From contig JAHCIE010000082.1 of assembly GCA_026129385.1 (NCBI GenBank), positions 1 through 10,938 of the forward strand: 10,938 nucleotides of DNA, written 5' to 3'. Shown here piece after piece: positions 5,447-10,938 of this stretch (positions within the stretch are counted from its first letter, which is position 1; the number at the start of each line of letters is the position of its first letter). This DNA comes from Anaerolineae bacterium (GTDB taxonomy: Bacteria; Chloroflexota; Anaerolineae; Epilineales; JAHCIE01). The notes under the pieces were generated by a model. That model saw only the letters and a program-made list of their open reading frames with translations, was not told the DNA's origin and did not search any database. The position numbers and the translations under genes were made by a program.

Positions 5447-6214
5447 ATGGAGGTTGGCCTGCGCATCCACGAGCGCGCGGCCAAGACCAGCCCCGGTCAG
5501 ATTTGGGTCAAGCGCACGGTGCTGGAGATGGGTGGCAAGGATGCCGTGGTCGTCGACGAGTCGGCTGACCTGGACGCCGCCGCCAAGGGTATCGTAAGTT
5601 CGGCGTTCGGCTTCCAGGGCCAGAAGTGCTCGGCCGGCTCGCGGGCCATTATCCACGAGCGCGTCTACGACCGTATCCTGCCCAAGATTCTGGCCGAGGC
5701 CGACCGAATCACCATTGGTGACCCGACCGACCCGACCACCTACATGGGTCCGGTGGTCGACGACAAGGCCTTTAACAAGATTCGCGAGTACATCGACATC
5801 GGCAAGAGCGAGGGCAAGCTGGTGCACGGCGGCGAGTCGTGGGGGCCGGGCTACTTCATTGAACCGACCATCTTCGCCGACGTCGCGCCCGACGCGCGCA
5901 TCGCCCAGGAGGAGATCTTCGGCCCGGTCCTGGCGGTCATCAAGGGCCAGGACTGGGAAGACCTGCTGCGCATCGCCAACGGGACCATCTATGGCCTGAC
6001 GGGGGCGGTCTACAGCCAAGACGAGAGCCACCTCCAGGACGCCTATCAGCGCTACCACGTCGGCAACCTGTACTTCAACCGCAAGTGCACCGGGGCGATG
6101 GTAGGGGTGCATCCCTTCGGCGGCTTCAACATGAGCGGCACCGACAGCAAGGCGGGCGGCCCCGACTACCTGCTGCTGTTCACCCAGGCCAAGTCCATCG
6201 CGCGCAAAGTGTAG
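5447..6214 (+). CDS. Delta-1-pyrroline-5-carboxylate dehydrogenase, C-terminal half (frameshifted)
   Basis: This is the continuation of the gene starting at 4663; the ATG at 5447 is merely the internal Met of FTGSMEVG, and the frame is open back to about 5405. It carries the catalytic residues: the general-base Glu in TVLEMGGKDAVVV (codon 5525-5527) and the nucleophilic Cys in FGFQGQKCSAGSRAI (codon 5627-5629). The cofactor and oligomerisation segments follow: EEIFGPVLAVIKG, then GLTGAVYSQD, then NLYFNRKCTGAMVGVHPFGG, then FNMSGTDSKAGGPDYLLLF. The latter two are typical of P5C dehydrogenases rather than other aldehyde dehydrogenases. All active-site residues are present, so the enzyme would probably work if the junction at 5368-5408 were in frame. 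No ribosome site precedes 5447; independent translation is unlikely. A strong terminator follows 20 bases after the stop. Confidence 0.9.
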   Translation: MEVGLRIHERAAKTSPGQIWVKRTVLEMGGKDAVVVDESADLDAAAKGIVSSAFGFQGQKCSAGSRAIIHERVYDRILPKILAEADRITIGDPTDPTTYMGPVVDDKAFNKIREYIDIGKSEGKLVHGGESWGPGYFIEPTIFADVAPDARIAQEEIFGPVLAVIKGQDWEDLLRIANGTIYGLTGAVYSQDESHLQDAYQRYHVGNLYFNRKCTGAMVGVHPFGGFNMSGTDSKAGGPDYLLLFTQAKSIARKV

Positions 6215-6234
6215 GGTACGGCGGTTTTCGACAA

Positions 6235-6271
6235 AAAGACCCTAAAGGTCTCAAAGACCTTTAGGGTCTTT
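6235..6271 (+). terminator. Intrinsic terminator, perfect 17-bp stem
   Basis: AAAGACCCTAAAGGTCT (6235-6251), loop CAA, and its exact complement (6255-6271). The right arm ends in TCTTT followed by CT, and an A-run flanks the left arm, so it could work in both directions. It begins 20 bases after the P5C dehydrogenase stop and ends 14 bases before the next start codon. Confidence 0.88.
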
Positions 6272-6285
6272 CTACGGTAGATTCG

Positions 6286-6825
6286 ATGGACGCCATCCTC
6301 AACCAACTCGTCGAACTCAATCCCCTGTCGCTGGCCGCGGTTGCCCTGCGCACCCTTGTCATCTACGTCGTCGTCCTGGTGGGCCTGCGCCTCTTCGGCA
6401 AACGGCAGCTCAGCCAGATCACGCCCTACGACCTCGTTGTCATCCTGCTCATCTCCAATGCTGTCCAGAACGCCATGGTCGGCCCCGACACCAGCCTGAC
6501 GGCCGGCCTCGTCGCCGCCTTCACGCTGCTCATTGTGAACTGGGGTGTCAGTCGGCTCGTTCTGACCAACCAGAACGTCGCCCAGATCATGATCGGCCAA
6601 CCCGTGCTCCTCGTCCACGCGGGCGAGTTTGTGCAGGAGAACCTGATGCGCGAGGGCATCCTGCCGGACGAGGTGCTGGCGGCCATGCGCGAGCACGGTA
6701 TCGCGGAGCTTGCCGATGTGGGCATGGCAGTGCTGGAGGTCGATGGCAGCATCAGCTTCGTCCCGTCGGGCGCTGACGTACGTCGTACCCGGCGGGTCCG
6801 CGGCCGCAAGCCGAAGGATAGTTGA
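6286..6825 (+). CDS. DUF421 family membrane protein (YetF/YcaP-like), 179 aa
   Basis: This is an integral membrane protein of unknown biochemical role. Three hydrophobic segments are visible at about residues 16-38, 49-65 and 71-93. Between the first two lies the family motif GKRQLSQITPYDLV (38-51). The C-terminal cytoplasmic domain (about 95-162) has the usual pattern NQNVAQIMIGQPVLLVHAGE ... NLMREGILPDEVLAAMREHG ... VGMAVLEVDGSISFVPSG. Length is somewhat short of the YetF average but complete for small members. The ATG at 6286 has only a weak ribosome site (ACGGTAG, 6274-6280) and follows the terminator hairpin by 14 bases; I see no clear promoter. The last 74 bases overlap the 3' end of sfsA on the other strand. 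The basic tail RRTRRVRGRKPKDS is not conserved-looking. Confidence 0.87.
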   Translation: MDAILNQLVELNPLSLAAVALRTLVIYVVVLVGLRLFGKRQLSQITPYDLVVILLISNAVQNAMVGPDTSLTAGLVAAFTLLIVNWGVSRLVLTNQNVAQIMIGQPVLLVHAGEFVQENLMREGILPDEVLAAMREHGIAELADVGMAVLEVDGSISFVPSGADVRRTRRVRGRKPKDS

Positions 6826-7519
6826 GGAACATCCCAATCTCCCCCGCCACCTCCACCCACTCCCGCGTGACGGCGCAGCGGAAGGCGTAGGCCTCCACCC
6901 CGGCCGCGGTTACCTCGGCCAGTGCATCGGCGAAGGCCGGGTCGATGACGCGGTGGGGCGTCATGGCCGTCGCGTCGGGCCGCTGGACGAGCCAGACGAT
7001 GGCCGCCCGGTAGCCCTGGCGCAGCGCGCCCGCCAACTCACGGATGTGGCGCTGGCCGCGCAGCGAGGGCGCGTCGGGCCAGCGCGCCACGCCGTCTTCG
7101 ACCAGCGTCGACGACTTGACCTCCACCAGCAGCGGCGGGCAGCCCGCGCCGTCCAGGCGAAAGTCGAGGCGGCTCGCGCCGAAGGTGACTTCGGGTCGCG
7201 TAACGCCGTAGCCGAGGAAGGGGGCGAGATGCCCCGCCGCGACCGCCTCGGCGAACAGCGGGTTGGCGAGGCGCGTGTCGATGGAGACCAGCAGCCCGTC
7301 AGCGGTATAGGCGAGGGTCAGGTCGTAGGCGGTGCGCCGCTGGCCGCCCGTCGCGACCGGCGCGAGCAATACCCGCGCGCCGGGGTAGAGTAGCTCCAGG
7401 GTGCGGCCAGGGTTCGGCACGAACGCCAGCACCTCGCCCGCCGCCGTCTGCACCCGCGCCCGAAAGCGATTCTCGCGCTCCAACAGCACGCCGTCGACGA
7501 GCGTCGGGGGTAGCCTCAT
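6752..7519 (-). CDS. sfsA: Sugar fermentation stimulation protein SfsA, 255 aa
   Basis: This is an SfsA-family protein. E. coli SfsA was described as a maltose-metabolism regulator that binds DNA; the fold is nuclease-like and the true role is unsettled. Family features in order: FVPNPGRTLELLYPGARV (33-50), RRTAYDLTLAY (61-71), TRLANPLFAEAV (82-93), the strongly conserved SRLDFRL and LLVEVKSSTLVEDGVARWPD (nuclease-like core, 116-149), then APSLRGQRHIRELA (150-163) and AAIVWLVQRPD (172-182). The final 25 or so residues (from about 231) exceed the family's usual length near 235 and are encoded largely opposite the DUF421 C-terminus, so the tail may be a late addition from a lost stop. The start ATG (7519-7517) overlaps the birA stop as ATGA, indicating translational coupling and one transcript with birA. 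Confidence 0.92.
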   Translation of the reverse strand: MRLPPTLVDGVLLERENRFRARVQTAAGEVLAFVPNPGRTLELLYPGARVLLAPVATGGQRRTAYDLTLAYTADGLLVSIDTRLANPLFAEAVAAGHLAPFLGYGVTRPEVTFGASRLDFRLDGAGCPPLLVEVKSSTLVEDGVARWPDAPSLRGQRHIRELAGALRQGYRAAIVWLVQRPDATAMTPHRVIDPAFADALAEVTAAGVEAYAFRCAVTREWVEVAGEIGMFLNYPSACGRGPAGYDVRQRPTGRS

Positions 7520-8331
7520 CCCTCGCCCTCGGCGGGCGCGCGCAGGCTGACGTCCCCCGCTGCGACGGTCACCAGTGTTCCGTCGGCGCGCCGCACCAGC
7601 AGGCTACCGTCGGCGGCGACGCCCTCGGCGACGCCCACCACTGGCTGCCCCACGCCCATGACAGTGACCGGCTGGCCCAGGGTGTCCAGCAGGGAACGCC
7701 ACTCGGCCAGGGGTGGCTGCCCGGCCAGCAGCGCATCGTAGCGGGCCTCGATCGCGGGCAGGATGGCGTGCAGCAGAGCCACGCGGTCGACGGGGTGGCC
7801 GAGGAACGCCAGGAGGCTGGTCGCGGGCGTACCGCCAGGCGGGGGCGGTGGGAAGTCGTCGGGCTGAAGGTTCGCATTCAGGCCGATGCCGATGACCACC
7901 GCCGTCTCGCCCGTGGCCGGGTTGGTGCTGGACTCGGCGAGCAGCCCGGCCAGCTTGCGCCCCTCAAGCAGCACATCGTTGGGCCACTTGAGGCGAGCGG
8001 GCGCGCCGGTCGTCTCGCGCACGGCCGCCGCCACGCCCACCGCCGCCGCCATCATGGCTGCCCCCGCCAGCTGCGGCGAGGGCGGGCGGAGCAGGAGCGA
8101 GAAAAGCAGCCCCGCGCCGGGTGGCGACTGCCAGGCGCGACCCAGGCGGCCCTTGCCGGCCGTCTGCGTGTCGGTGATAGCCAGCGCGCCCTCGGCTTCG
8201 CCCGCCTGGGCGCGCTCCATGAGCCAGGCGTTGGTGGAGGAAATCGTCTCAAACAGGTATGCCGGCCGGCCGAGTCGGCGCGTCGTGAGGTGGGCGGCCA
8301 GGGTCTCGGCGGTCAGGGCATCGTGGGGCAT
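7516..8331 (-). CDS. birA: Biotin--[acetyl-CoA-carboxylase] ligase, class I without HTH, 271 aa
   Basis: This attaches biotin to the carboxyl-carrier protein of biotin enzymes through biotinyl-AMP. It is the monofunctional type: it begins directly with the catalytic BPL/LplA domain and lacks the N-terminal DNA-binding domain of E. coli BirA, so it should not repress biotin genes. Motifs: ETISSTNAWLMERAQ (28-42), the nucleotide/biotin loop TAGKGRLGRAWQSPPGAGL (57-75), RLKWPNDVLLEGRKLAGLL (113-131) and VIGIGLNAN (146-154). A C-terminal SH3-like domain spans about 218-262 (GQPVTVMGVGQPVVGVAEGV). The ATG at 8331 is preferred because GAGAGGGA lies just upstream; a longer in-frame start at 8373 has no ribosome site and would extend into the promoter region of the divergent HIT gene. 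It overlaps sfsA by four bases. Confidence 0.93.
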   Translation of the reverse strand: MPHDALTAETLAAHLTTRRLGRPAYLFETISSTNAWLMERAQAGEAEGALAITDTQTAGKGRLGRAWQSPPGAGLLFSLLLRPPSPQLAGAAMMAAAVGVAAAVRETTGAPARLKWPNDVLLEGRKLAGLLAESSTNPATGETAVVIGIGLNANLQPDDFPPPPPGGTPATSLLAFLGHPVDRVALLHAILPAIEARYDALLAGQPPLAEWRSLLDTLGQPVTVMGVGQPVVGVAEGVAADGSLLVRRADGTLVTVAAGDVSLRAPAEGEG

Positions 8332-8355
8332 AGGTCCCTCTCTTTCGGGGTCTCG

Positions 8356-8364
8356 TGCTATAAT
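8356..8364 (+). promoter_or_regulatory. Extended -10 promoter for the HIT-thiolase series
   Basis: TGCTATAAT is a perfect extended -10. No good -35 is seen, which this class tolerates. Transcription would begin near 8371, 24 bases before the HIT start. Confidence 0.6.
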
Positions 8365-8394
8365 GATAGCCATCTCTGTGACGAAGGGCGACTG

Positions 8395-8925
8395 ATGCAG
8401 CGTCTGTGGACACCCTGGCGTATGGACTACATTTTAAGCAACAAGCAAGCCGCCGGCTGCGTCTTCTGCAACAAGGCCGCAACACCGGATATTGACCGCG
8501 AGAATCAGGTTGTGGCCCGTGGTCAGACGGCCATGATTCTCCTCAATATCTATCCCTATAGTAACGGCCACCTGATGATTGTGCCCTACGCCCATATTGA
8601 TAGCCTCACCGGTCTGGGCGACGCCGAACTGGCCGATCTGATGCGCCTGACCAGCCTGGCCGAGGCGGCCCTACGCGACTCCCTGGCTCCGCAGGGCTTC
8701 AACGTGGGCATCAATATCGGCAAGGCGGGCGGCGCGGGCATGGCCGACCACATCCACGTTCACATCGTGCCCCGCTGGCCCGGCGATACCAATTTCATGA
8801 CCGTCGTCGGCCAGACTCGTACTATCCCCGAACTCCTGGATGACACGCGAGAGCGGGTAGCCCGCTGCCTGGCAGCCCTGGGCTACCCGCGCGACGAAAC
8901 CACCGGCACCGTGATGCTGATGTGA
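8395..8925 (+). CDS. HIT domain protein, Ap4A phosphorylase-like nucleotide hydrolase/transferase, 176 aa
   Basis: This is a histidine-triad enzyme that acts on nucleotide phosphoesters such as diadenosine polyphosphates or AMP conjugates. The N-terminus LWTPWRMDYI followed by CVFC (Cys22-x2-Cys25, a likely zinc site) is typical of the bacterial subgroup often annotated as Ap4A phosphorylase or 'HIT family protein'. The core reads ILLNIYPYSNGHLMIVPYAH (48-67), NVGINIGKAGGAGMADHIH (103-121) and the triad His119-Ile-His121-Val-His123 in HIHVHIVPRWPGDTNF. The ATG at 8395 has AAGGG six bases upstream; a much longer in-frame extension back to 7768 is antisense to birA and is not coding. The 3' end of the gene contains a large hairpin (8853-8890). 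Substrate is not deducible. Confidence 0.92.
   Translation: MQRLWTPWRMDYILSNKQAAGCVFCNKAATPDIDRENQVVARGQTAMILLNIYPYSNGHLMIVPYAHIDSLTGLGDAELADLMRLTSLAEAALRDSLAPQGFNVGINIGKAGGAGMADHIHVHIVPRWPGDTNFMTVVGQTRTIPELLDDTRERVARCLAALGYPRDETTGTVMLM
8853..8890. repeat. 38-base imperfect palindrome inside the end of the HIT gene
   Basis: GCGGGTAGCCC (8853-8863) pairs perfectly with GGGCTACCCGC (8880-8890). Inside it GCTGC/GCAGC pairs around a CTG loop, leaving a 3-base bulge, so up to 16 base pairs form. It encodes the RVARCLAALGYPR segment. Confidence 0.55.
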
Positions 8926-8944
8926 GCGGGGATGTCCCGCTCAC
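8922..8944 (+). repeat. 9-bp hairpin spanning the HIT stop codon
   Basis: GTGAGCGGG, loop GATGT, CCCGCTCAC. It includes the HIT stop codon and lies just before the thiolase ribosome site. There is no T-run, so it is more likely a weak attenuator or mRNA-processing/stability structure than a terminator. Confidence 0.45.
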
Positions 8945-8956
8945 GCCGGTCGAACC

Positions 8957-8962
8957 AAGGAG
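8957..8962 (+). promoter_or_regulatory. Ribosome binding site that decides the thiolase start
   Basis: AAGGAG lies eight bases before the GTG at 8971. The in-frame ATG at 8932 has no such site and falls in the hairpin loop, so the GTG is preferred. Confidence 0.7.
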
Positions 8963-8970
8963 TGACGACC

Positions 8971-10164
8971 GTGAGCCAGCCGCAGGATGTCATGATTGTC
9001 GGGGCCGCGCGCACCCCGATTGGCCGTTTCATGGGCGGCCTGTCCAGCCTGCCCGCCACCGACCTGGGTGGCGTGGCGATTCGCGCCGCCGTCGAGCGGG
9101 CGGGTATCGACCCGGCTACCATCGACGAGGTTCTGATGGGCCAGGTGATTCAGGCCGGGGCCGGGCAGGCTCCGGCTCGTCAGGCCGCCCTGGCCGCCGG
9201 TCTTCCCTCCACCGTCAGCGCCACGACGATCAACAAAGTCTGCGGCTCCGGCCTCAAGGCGGTGATGCTTGGCGCGCAGGCCATCCGTAGCGGCGACGCC
9301 CATGTCATCGTGGCGGGCGGCATGGAGAACATGAGCGCGGGACCGTACCTGCTGCCCCGCGCCCGCCAGGGCTACCGCCTGGGCAACGCCGAACTGGTAG
9401 ATGCGGTAGTCCATGACGGCCTGTGGTGCGCCCAGGAGCACTGGCACATGGGCAGCGCGGCCGAGCTCATCGCCCACGAGGCGGGCATCAGCCGCGCGGC
9501 GCAGGATGCCTTCGCTCTTCGCAGCCATCACAGGGCCATCGCCGCGCAGGACACGGGGCACTTCGACGCCGAGATCGCCCCCGTCGAAATCCCGGCCAGG
9601 GGCGGTGCGACGGTCATTCGCACCGACGAAGGCCCACGCCGCGACACGAGCGCCGACGCCCTGGCCCGCCTCAAGCCCGCCTTTGACCCCCAAGGGACGG
9701 TCACGGCGGGCAACGCGCCTGGCCTGACCGACGGCGCGGCGGCCCTGGCGCTGGTAGGCGCGGACGTGGCCGAGCGCGAGGGGTTGACACCCCTGGCCCG
9801 CGTGACGGCCTTCAGCATGGGCGCACTCGAACCCAGGTGGGTGTTCGCCGCGCCGCCCGTTGCCATTCGTCGGCTGTTGCAGCGCACGGGGCTGCGCCTG
9901 GAAGACTTCGACCTCATCGAGGTCAACGAGGCCTTCGCGGCGCAGATTCTTGCCAATGGTCAGGAACTGGGGTGGGACTGGGAGCGCGTCAACGTCCACG
10001 GTGGCGCGATTGCCCTGGGTCATCCCATCGGGGCCAGCGGCGCGCGTATCCTGGTCAGCCTGGTCTACGCTCTGCTCGCGCGTGGCGGCCGCGTCGGTCT
10101 GGCGGCGGCGTGCCTCGGCGGCGGCGAGGCCGTCGCGCTGGCGGTGGAAGTTGTCGCCACCTGA
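8971..10164 (+). CDS. Acetyl-CoA C-acetyltransferase (thiolase), 397 aa
   Basis: This is a thiolase II/beta-ketothiolase family enzyme. It condenses two acetyl-CoA to acetoacetyl-CoA, or cleaves 3-ketoacyl-CoA, in the cytoplasm. All catalytic elements are present: acyl-accepting Cys91 in TINKVCGSGLKAVML, the NEAF motif (319-322), His351 in GGAIALGHPIGASGARI, and Cys381 in AAACLGGGEAVALAVE. Length (397 from GTG 8971) is typical. The segment usually reading GNASGINDGAA is GNAPGLTDGAA here, a mild variation near the substrate pocket. It starts 45 bases after the HIT gene and its stop overlaps the next start by one base (TGATG). Short-chain biosynthetic (AtoB/PhaA-like) and degradative roles cannot be separated from the sequence; no other fatty-acid or PHB gene is beside it. 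Confidence 0.94.
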   Translation: MSQPQDVMIVGAARTPIGRFMGGLSSLPATDLGGVAIRAAVERAGIDPATIDEVLMGQVIQAGAGQAPARQAALAAGLPSTVSATTINKVCGSGLKAVMLGAQAIRSGDAHVIVAGGMENMSAGPYLLPRARQGYRLGNAELVDAVVHDGLWCAQEHWHMGSAAELIAHEAGISRAAQDAFALRSHHRAIAAQDTGHFDAEIAPVEIPARGGATVIRTDEGPRRDTSADALARLKPAFDPQGTVTAGNAPGLTDGAAALALVGADVAEREGLTPLARVTAFSMGALEPRWVFAAPPVAIRRLLQRTGLRLEDFDLIEVNEAFAAQILANGQELGWDWERVNVHGGAIALGHPIGASGARILVSLVYALLARGGRVGLAAACLGGGEAVALAVEVVAT

Positions 10165-10613
10165 TGATCTTCACCATCGGGCACAGCAATCGCGACGCTG
10201 ACGCCTTCGTGGCTGTGTTGCGCGCCCACGGCATCGCGCGACTGGTGGACGTGCGCTCGATGCCGCGCAGCCATTTCGAGCACTTCCGCCGCGAGGCGCT
10301 GGCCGCGTGGCTGCCCGAGGCAGGCATCGAGTATATCTGGATGGGCGACACATTGGGCGGGTTGCGGGCGGGTGGCTATGCGCGCTGGATGGGCACGCCA
10401 GAATTCGCGGCGGGGCTGGCGCGCCTCGAAGACCTGGCCCGCGAGCGACCGACCGCTTTCATGTGCGCCGAACGCGACCCGGCGCGCTGTCACCGCCGCT
10501 ATATCGCCGCCGCGCTGCGCGACCGGGGGTGGGACGTGCGCCACCTCATCGATGTGGGCGAGACCGTGACGGCGGAAGGAATCGCCACTCAACTGCCCCT
10601 TGACCTCCCGTAG
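10164..10613 (+). CDS. DUF488 family protein, 149 aa
   Basis: This is a small cytoplasmic protein of a widespread family with no established activity. Family motifs: the N-terminal IFTIGHSNRD (2-11), LVDVRSMPRSHFEHFRREAL (27-46) and, near the C-terminus, AFMCAERDPARCHRRYIAAAL (about 97-117), whose Cys and His-Arg residues suggest a nucleotide- or phosphate-handling site (inference). A GDTLGGLRAGGYARWM stretch lies between them. The ATG overlaps the thiolase stop (TGATG), so translation is probably coupled to it, and there is no separate ribosome site within 10 bases. It is complete and of normal length. Confidence 0.88.
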   Translation: MIFTIGHSNRDADAFVAVLRAHGIARLVDVRSMPRSHFEHFRREALAAWLPEAGIEYIWMGDTLGGLRAGGYARWMGTPEFAAGLARLEDLARERPTAFMCAERDPARCHRRYIAAALRDRGWDVRHLIDVGETVTAEGIATQLPLDLP

Positions 10614-10633
10614 CAATCCCTGGAGGCCCGTCC

Positions 10634-10938
10634 ATGCCCCTGCTACTCCACGAAGCCGACATTGAACGCTACCTGCCCATGCCCGACGCGGTGGCCGCTG
10701 TCGAGGGGGCATTCCGCCACTTGGGGGACGGCCGGGCGCAGAACATCCCTCGCGCCCGTACGCGCATCCACGGCGGCGTGATGCACTTCATGGCCGCTGC
10801 GGACCCGGCGGCGGGCTACCTGGGCCTCAAGGTGTACACCACCATTCGCGGCCAGGCGCGCTTCGTAGTCCTGCTATTCAGCGCGGCGACGGGCGAGTTG
10901 CTGTCTATCATGGAGGCCGATGCCCTCGGCCAGCGGCG
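10634..10938 (+). CDS. Ornithine cyclodeaminase/mu-crystallin family protein (3' end outside window)
   Basis: The first 101 residues of an NAD(P)-dependent enzyme of the OCD/alanine dehydrogenase/mu-crystallin family. Recognisable parts: the N-terminal LLLHEADIERYLPMPDAVAA, NIPRARTRIHGGVMHFMAA (37-55), GYLGLKVYTT (61-70) with the conserved Lys66, and VLLFSAATGELLSIMEADAL (79-98), which leads toward the Rossmann domain beyond the window. TGGAGG seven bases upstream fixes the ATG at 10634. It lies 20 bases after the DUF488 gene and is probably on the same transcript. Ornithine cyclodeaminase (ornithine to proline) would fit with the P5C dehydrogenase nearby, but family members also act on alanine, lysine, ketimines and others; the substrate cannot be called from this part. 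Confidence 0.88.
   Translation, partial: MPLLLHEADIERYLPMPDAVAAVEGAFRHLGDGRAQNIPRARTRIHGGVMHFMAAADPAAGYLGLKVYTTIRGQARFVVLLFSAATGELLSIMEADALGQR

Noticed and set aside
5363..6112. 249-aa open frame on the minus strand
   Set aside because: Shadow of the P5C dehydrogenase C-terminal half, which has all its catalytic motifs on the plus strand.
6166..6837. 223-aa open frame on the minus strand
   Set aside because: Antisense to DUF421 and running through the terminator hairpin; sequence is rich in His, Asp and Gln without protein-family character.
7768..8394. In-frame 5' extension of the HIT gene
   Set aside because: The extension is antisense to birA, has no protein-like character, and lies upstream of the extended -10 promoter; the ATG at 8395 has a proper ribosome site.
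8941..10023. 360-aa open frame on the minus strand
   Set aside because: It lies wholly opposite the well-supported thiolase, has no family motifs, and is the expected antisense shadow of GC-rich coding DNA.
1..10938. CRISPR array, tRNA, insertion sequence, attachment site or prophage
   Set aside because: I looked for regularly spaced repeats, cloverleaf sequences, transposase motifs and terminal inverted repeats on both strands by eye and saw none; base composition looks uniform.

Overview
This is a GC-rich chromosomal segment of ordinary bacterial housekeeping, regulatory and catabolic genes. The mix (a GAF-type sensor kinase paired with an OmpR/PhoB-class regulator, a TraR/DksA zinc-finger protein, a stand-alone CBS-pair protein, a BirA without a DNA-binding domain, a monofunctional P5C dehydrogenase) would suit Chloroflexota. 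That placement is inference from protein character, not a search result. I see no phage, transposon, CRISPR, tRNA or rRNA sequence.

Layout. Bases 1-648 (minus) hold the start of an ABC ATPase of the YlmA/ModF-like type, cut by the window edge. A divergent intergenic region leads to a two-gene plus-strand unit: an unrecognised 184-aa protein (860-1414) and a TraR/DksA zinc-finger protein (1431-1790). A sigma70-like promoter then precedes a sensor histidine kinase (1898-3055) whose end overlaps its response regulator (from 3048). Next come a CBS-domain gene (3904-4340), a gene-poor stretch (4341-4662) with a hairpin and a strong promoter, and a delta-1-pyrroline-5-carboxylate dehydrogenase (4663-6214) closed by a perfect 17-bp-stem terminator. 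A DUF421 membrane protein (6286-6825) converges on and overlaps sfsA (minus), which is coupled to birA (minus). Divergent from birA runs a plus-strand series: HIT hydrolase, thiolase, DUF488 protein, and an ornithine cyclodeaminase/mu-crystallin-family protein cut by the window end.

Two things stand out. First, four consecutive genes (kinase, regulator, CBS protein, P5C dehydrogenase; about 2263-5408) are broken by clustered single-base indels, several at G or C runs, while every gene outside this stretch reads cleanly. This looks more like a poor-quality stretch of sequence than natural decay, but the sequence alone cannot settle it. Second, a TTTTCA-N5-TTTTCA direct repeat with 11-bp period occurs upstream of both the unknown/TraR unit and the CBS gene. 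Each promoter also has a TTTCA half-site exactly 12 bp before an extended -10. The OmpR/PhoB-class regulator encoded between them is the obvious candidate ligand, so this may be a small local regulon of a PHO-box-like type.

I did not find a convincing undescribed multi-gene system; the possible regulon is the most original signal here.
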